DNA from: Dehalococcoidia bacterium | Lineage (GTDB): Bacteria > Chloroflexota > Dehalococcoidia > Dehalococcoidales > RBG-16-60-22 | Direction of reading: 5' to 3' | Length of the DNA: 8,919 nt | NCBI GenBank assembly: GCA_030605045.1 | Contig: JAUWBK010000035.1 | Location: 1 to 8,919 of the forward strand | In this document: positions 7,081-8,919 of the stretch, piece after piece | Layout: every line of letters starts with the position of its first letter | Position numbering within the stretch: position 1 is the first letter of the stretch | Translations under genes and position numbers: made by a program | Notes under the pieces: model-generated | The model's input: only the letters and a program-made list of their open reading frames with translations | Databases searched by the model: none | What the model was told of the DNA's origin: nothing

Positions 7081-7995
7081 TTACACACCCATGCGTTTAC
7101 AGACCCGGCATCGTCCCGGAAGCCAGCGCATCAGGCTTATTTCTTCTGCAACTCTCTTAGTCTCTTCCGTTATTTTCCCGGCTTCGATATGTGATGAAAT
7201 GACCTGTTTCTTTTCCTGGGAATCGTGAAGTTTATTCAGAGCTACCAAGATCTTTTCCTTGCATTCATCCTGAAATCCAGGGGCGTAAGCATATTCGCTA
7301 CCTCCCGGGCCGTTTCTGACATAACCGTCAGGCGTACCTATTAGTCTCTCTTCCAGATTCGTCTCATTTTTTACCCCAAGGGCCTGACATATGGCAAGCT
7401 CATAAAAGACCTTTATAGCAACTGGAAATAATCCACCTTTTTCCGGTACTTCGTTTGCCCTTTTTATCAACTTCAGGCCCGTCTCTGCTTCAAGCAATCT
7501 CTGTGCTGTGTCCAGTAGGGCCACCCTCGCCTTGATATGCTCAAGAAAGGGGCCCTTCCACTTATTAATCATTTTCCACAGTTTATCGCCTTTAAGATGC
7601 TCTTTAAGCAGTTCCCATTTCAAAGAGTCCTCTTCATGGACAACCAGGGCTAATTCATTCTCTGCGTCTGGCTTTACTAACGCTCCGGATAAAGGAATAG
7701 GCACTACACGCCCGTTTGGCTCCTTGCGTATTTCCGAATTATAAGATGGGAGCTCCAACATCGATACGATACCATCTAGCACAACAACCAATGCCGTCTG
7801 GTGTTCGCCTATTTTATCTTTCATAAGCTGGATCCTGGCAGCGCCAGCTTCCCGTTCCCTGATAGCTTCATCAATACCTTTAACAACCGTTCTGACGTCA
7901 CATTTAAAGTAATTGGCGATCCACTTATCGCTTTTACCTTGCTCACGGTATTGTAACCATTGCCGCTTCTGCTCTGGTTTATACTTCTTCGGCAT
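7081..7995 (-). CDS. Unrecognised element protein with N-terminal helix-turn-helix-like segment
   Basis: I do not recognise this 304-residue protein. Residues 8-45 (EQKRQWLQYREQGKSDKWIA, then NYFKCDVRTVVKGIDEA) look like a homeodomain-like or resolvase-type helix-turn-helix: a helix, a GKS turn, the WIANYF helix and a DVRTVVKG recognition helix. A charged helix follows (41-65). The middle is soluble and mixed, with glycine-rich GPGGSEYAYAPG around residue 230, and the C-terminus ends in C296-R-V-C299, a single CxxC that would need a partner to bind metal. No membrane segment is seen. The ATG at 7995 has AGGAGAGG upstream. It is the first gene after the strong promoter at 8041-8069 and is followed by the recombinase 24 bases later, so a role in regulating the element or steering recombination is a reasonable guess, without direct evidence. 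Confidence 0.85.
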   Translation of the reverse strand: MPKKYKPEQKRQWLQYREQGKSDKWIANYFKCDVRTVVKGIDEAIREREAGAARIQLMKDKIGEHQTALVVVLDGIVSMLELPSYNSEIRKEPNGRVVPIPLSGALVKPDAENELALVVHEEDSLKWELLKEHLKGDKLWKMINKWKGPFLEHIKARVALLDTAQRLLEAETGLKLIKRANEVPEKGGLFPVAIKVFYELAICQALGVKNETNLEERLIGTPDGYVRNGPGGSEYAYAPGFQDECKEKILVALNKLHDSQEKKQVISSHIEAGKITEETKRVAEEISLMRWLPGRCRVCKRMGV

Positions 7996-8033
7996 AATTC
8001 CTCTCCTAGGTTAGCTGTAGTATATATTTAATA

Positions 8034-8052
8034 ATAATGTATTATAATGTAT
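8034..8052. repeat. Nine-base direct repeats phased by one helical turn
   Basis: ATAATGTAT occurs at 8034-8042 and again at 8044-8052, ten bases apart. A weaker third copy (TTTATGTTA, five of nine bases) follows at 8054-8062. The first copy is also part of an inverted repeat, ATAAT-GT-ATTAT (8034-8045). They overlap the -10 box and the start of the leftward promoter, as expected of a repressor site, but AT-rich DNA gives such repeats by chance more often. Confidence 0.5.
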
Positions 8053-8069
8053 CTTTATGTTATTGTCAA
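8041..8069 (-). promoter_or_regulatory. Consensus sigma70-type promoter of the HTH/recombinase unit
   Basis: On the minus strand TTGACA (8064-8069) and TATAAT (8041-8046) match the consensus in all twelve positions with a 17-base spacer. Transcription should start near 8034, giving a leader of about 40 bases before the ATG at 7995. Confidence 0.85.
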
Positions 8070-8084
8070 TATCTATGCTATGTT

Positions 8085-8112
8085 ATTAATTGATTAGACG
8101 GATTAATTGATT
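8085..8112. repeat. Eleven-base direct repeat ATTAATTGATT
   Basis: Exact copies of ATTAATTGATT lie at 8085-8095 and 8102-8112, 17 bases from start to start. They flank and overlap the -35 box of the rightward promoter. They may be binding sites of an element regulator. Confidence 0.5.
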
Positions 8113-8123
8113 CCCTATATACT
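8095..8123 (+). promoter_or_regulatory. Candidate rightward promoter, leaderless type
   Basis: TAGACG (8095-8100) and TATACT (8118-8123) are 17 bases apart. The ATG of the 70-residue ORF follows six bases after the -10 box, the same arrangement as at the DUF72 gene. The -35 box is moderate (four of six). Confidence 0.5.
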
Positions 8124-8129
8124 CTGATT

Positions 8130-8342
8130 ATGAGTCTGGAAGACCGGCAAAATAATCAGCATGATAATCTTGCCCAAGATGCCGAACCGAATTCGGCAGC
8201 GCATCGTGGTCTTAGTAGTATCGATAATGTCGAATCCGGATTTCACATCTTGGCGAGGATGATCGCGGATTTCCACCTCCGGCGCAAAGGCTCATGCAAG
8301 CACAGCTCATCAGATGAAGAGCCTTACAATACACCGCGTTAG
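8130..8342 (+). CDS. Small hypothetical protein, 70 residues
   Basis: No family is recognised. The N-terminal half is polar and probably flexible (DRQNNQHDNLAQDAEPNSAA). The middle, SIDNVESGFHILARMIADFH followed by LRRKG, has the spacing of an amphipathic helix with a basic end. The tail is polar with serines and acidic residues. There is no Shine-Dalgarno sequence, but the ATG lies six bases after a -10-like box, so a leaderless transcript is possible. It is divergent from the HTH/recombinase unit and lies 155 bases upstream of the next rightward gene. An opposite-strand frame (8212-8415) overlaps it but has no comparable start signals. I rate it as a likely but unproven gene. Confidence 0.5.
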   Translation: MSLEDRQNNQHDNLAQDAEPNSAAHRGLSSIDNVESGFHILARMIADFHLRRKGSCKHSSSDEEPYNTPR

Positions 8343-8497
8343 AGCGGTTCCCTAAAGGATTTCCAATTTGAATAACTATAACAATATGAGCCAAATTTTG
8401 TTTAAGAGGTTGCACGATTTGAACGGAATTGAATGCCTGAACGTTCAGTTTTAAAGCTATCCAACAATCATTTTATTTCTGAAAAGGGGGACAAAAG
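8343..8497 (+). other. Gap between the small ORF and the next rightward gene
   Basis: This 155-base stretch holds no ORF that I can support. It contains the 12-base palindrome at 8437-8448 and, at its end, the ribosome site of the next gene. A weak promoter-like pair (TTGAAT at 8429 and TTTAAA at 8450, 15 apart) is possible but not convincing. Confidence 0.5.
8437..8448. repeat. Perfect 12-base palindrome CTGAACGTTCAG
   Basis: CTGAACGTTCAG reads the same on both strands and lies 49 bases upstream of the ATG at 8498. A GAACG half is also present at 8421-8425. It has the size of an operator for a dimeric regulator. It is not a standard Gram-positive LexA box, which needs four bases between GAAC and GTTC. 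Confidence 0.45.
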
Positions 8498-8919
8498 ATG
8501 AAAAGAAAAAGAAACAATCAACCAATGAGCCTTGCCGATTTCCTTATCCGAATGGCGCTCTGGGGTGGTCTGGGCTATGTTGCTGGTCTAAGAGGTCCCA
8601 AGCTTAAAGGCTGGACCTTTTTAGGTCCAATCAGCGAACAGGTATTTGATTTTTCTCTTGAAGATGTTGGAGCCGCTATCGAACGGGAACGTCAACAGAA
8701 AGAGCTGCAGGAGAAGCTTTCTCAGAAACTTGGGCAGGTTATAAATCCTCCGGCTCTACCGGAAGTAAAACGAGAAGGCTCCCCCATCAGCAAATTGTTG
8801 CTTCCACCTGGCACTTTCGACCTGAAACATGATTCGGTGTTGCATAAACTCACGGAACCAAGTGAGTCTGATATCCGTTGGCTGGATTTAATCATTCCAC
8901 CGAGCATTGTATTACTACT
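8498..8919 (+). CDS. Membrane-tethered-looking protein, N-terminal part, cut by the right edge
   Basis: An open frame of 140 codons runs to the window edge. It starts MKRKRNNQPM with a good ribosome site (AGGGGG, seven bases before the ATG). A basic N-terminus is followed by a hydrophobic or amphipathic segment at about residues 11-31 (LADFLIRMALWGGLGYVAGL), which may anchor it to the membrane with a cytoplasmic N-terminus. A charged helical stretch follows (about 56-82, ERERQQKELQEKLSQKL), then a proline-rich linker. The last visible residues, WLDLIIPPSIVLL, look like the first beta strand of a P-loop domain, so a Zot- or FtsK/VirD4-like ATPase is possible, but the Walker motif would lie outside the window. 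I do not recognise the family. As cargo of the element, a role in DNA transfer or phage assembly would fit. Confidence 0.75.
   Translation, partial: MKRKRNNQPMSLADFLIRMALWGGLGYVAGLRGPKLKGWTFLGPISEQVFDFSLEDVGAAIERERQQKELQEKLSQKLGQVINPPALPEVKREGSPISKLLLPPGTFDLKHDSVLHKLTEPSESDIRWLDLIIPPSIVLL

Noticed and set aside
8034..8062. CRISPR array
   Set aside because: Repeats are only nine bases long with one-base gaps; no spacer structure and no cas genes.
8212..8415. Minus-strand 67-residue ORF opposite the small rightward ORF
   Set aside because: Cysteine-rich random-looking sequence with no ribosome site; its stop and start have no relation to neighbouring signals.
8437..8448. LexA (SOS) box
   Set aside because: The GAAC and GTTC halves overlap with no four-base spacer, so the known Gram-positive LexA box is not matched.
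8722..8907. Minus-strand 61-residue ORF
   Set aside because: Antisense to the well-supported rightward gene at 8498, which has a good ribosome site.
7996..8919. Second attachment site (copy of the tRNA-fMet 3' end)
   Set aside because: No stretch similar to the TTCGAAT-CCAAC-CCCCGCT region was found; the far end must lie outside the window.

Overview
The window looks like a chromosomal segment of a bacterium of moderate GC content, split into a conserved housekeeping part (about 1-5497) and the first part of an integrated mobile element (about 5498 to the right edge). The gene set (GluRS, signal peptidase II, RluD-type pseudouridine synthase, DksA-like zinc finger protein, a DUF6125-like protein) and the large serine recombinase beside an RNA gene suggest Chloroflexota, probably Dehalococcoidia or a relative. 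That assignment rests on protein resemblance from memory and is only moderately sure.

Region 1 (1-5308, all minus strand, read right to left): a DUF72 protein with its own leaderless-type promoter; then a promoter and the run dksA-like, lspA, rluD (overlapping or coupled), an AT-rich orphan gene with a PD-(D/E)XK nuclease-like signature, gltX, and a DUF6125-like gene cut by the left edge. The run joins lipoprotein maturation, ribosome modification and tRNA charging. The nuclease-like gene looks like a later insertion.

Region 2 (5377-5540, plus strand): an initiator tRNA-fMet gene with a good sigma70-type promoter, encoded CCA, the three G-C pairs of the initiator anticodon stem and a mismatched first acceptor pair (C1:U72). 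A hairpin terminator follows it.

Region 3 (about 5498-8919): mobile DNA. A large serine recombinase runs toward the tRNA on the minus strand, and its reading frame continues through the whole tRNA gene in antisense, so its last 26 residues come from the tRNA. This is the expected look of one end of an element inserted at the 3' end of tRNA-fMet. Upstream, in the same transcription unit, is an unrecognised 304-residue protein with an N-terminal helix-turn-helix-like segment and a C-terminal CxxC. The unit has a perfect-consensus promoter (TTGACA, 17 bp, TATAAT). A divergent leftward/rightward control region with phased and longer direct repeats (8034-8112) separates it from rightward genes: a small 70-residue leaderless ORF and a membrane-tethered-looking protein cut by the right edge, possibly just before a P-loop. 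The far end of the element is outside the window.
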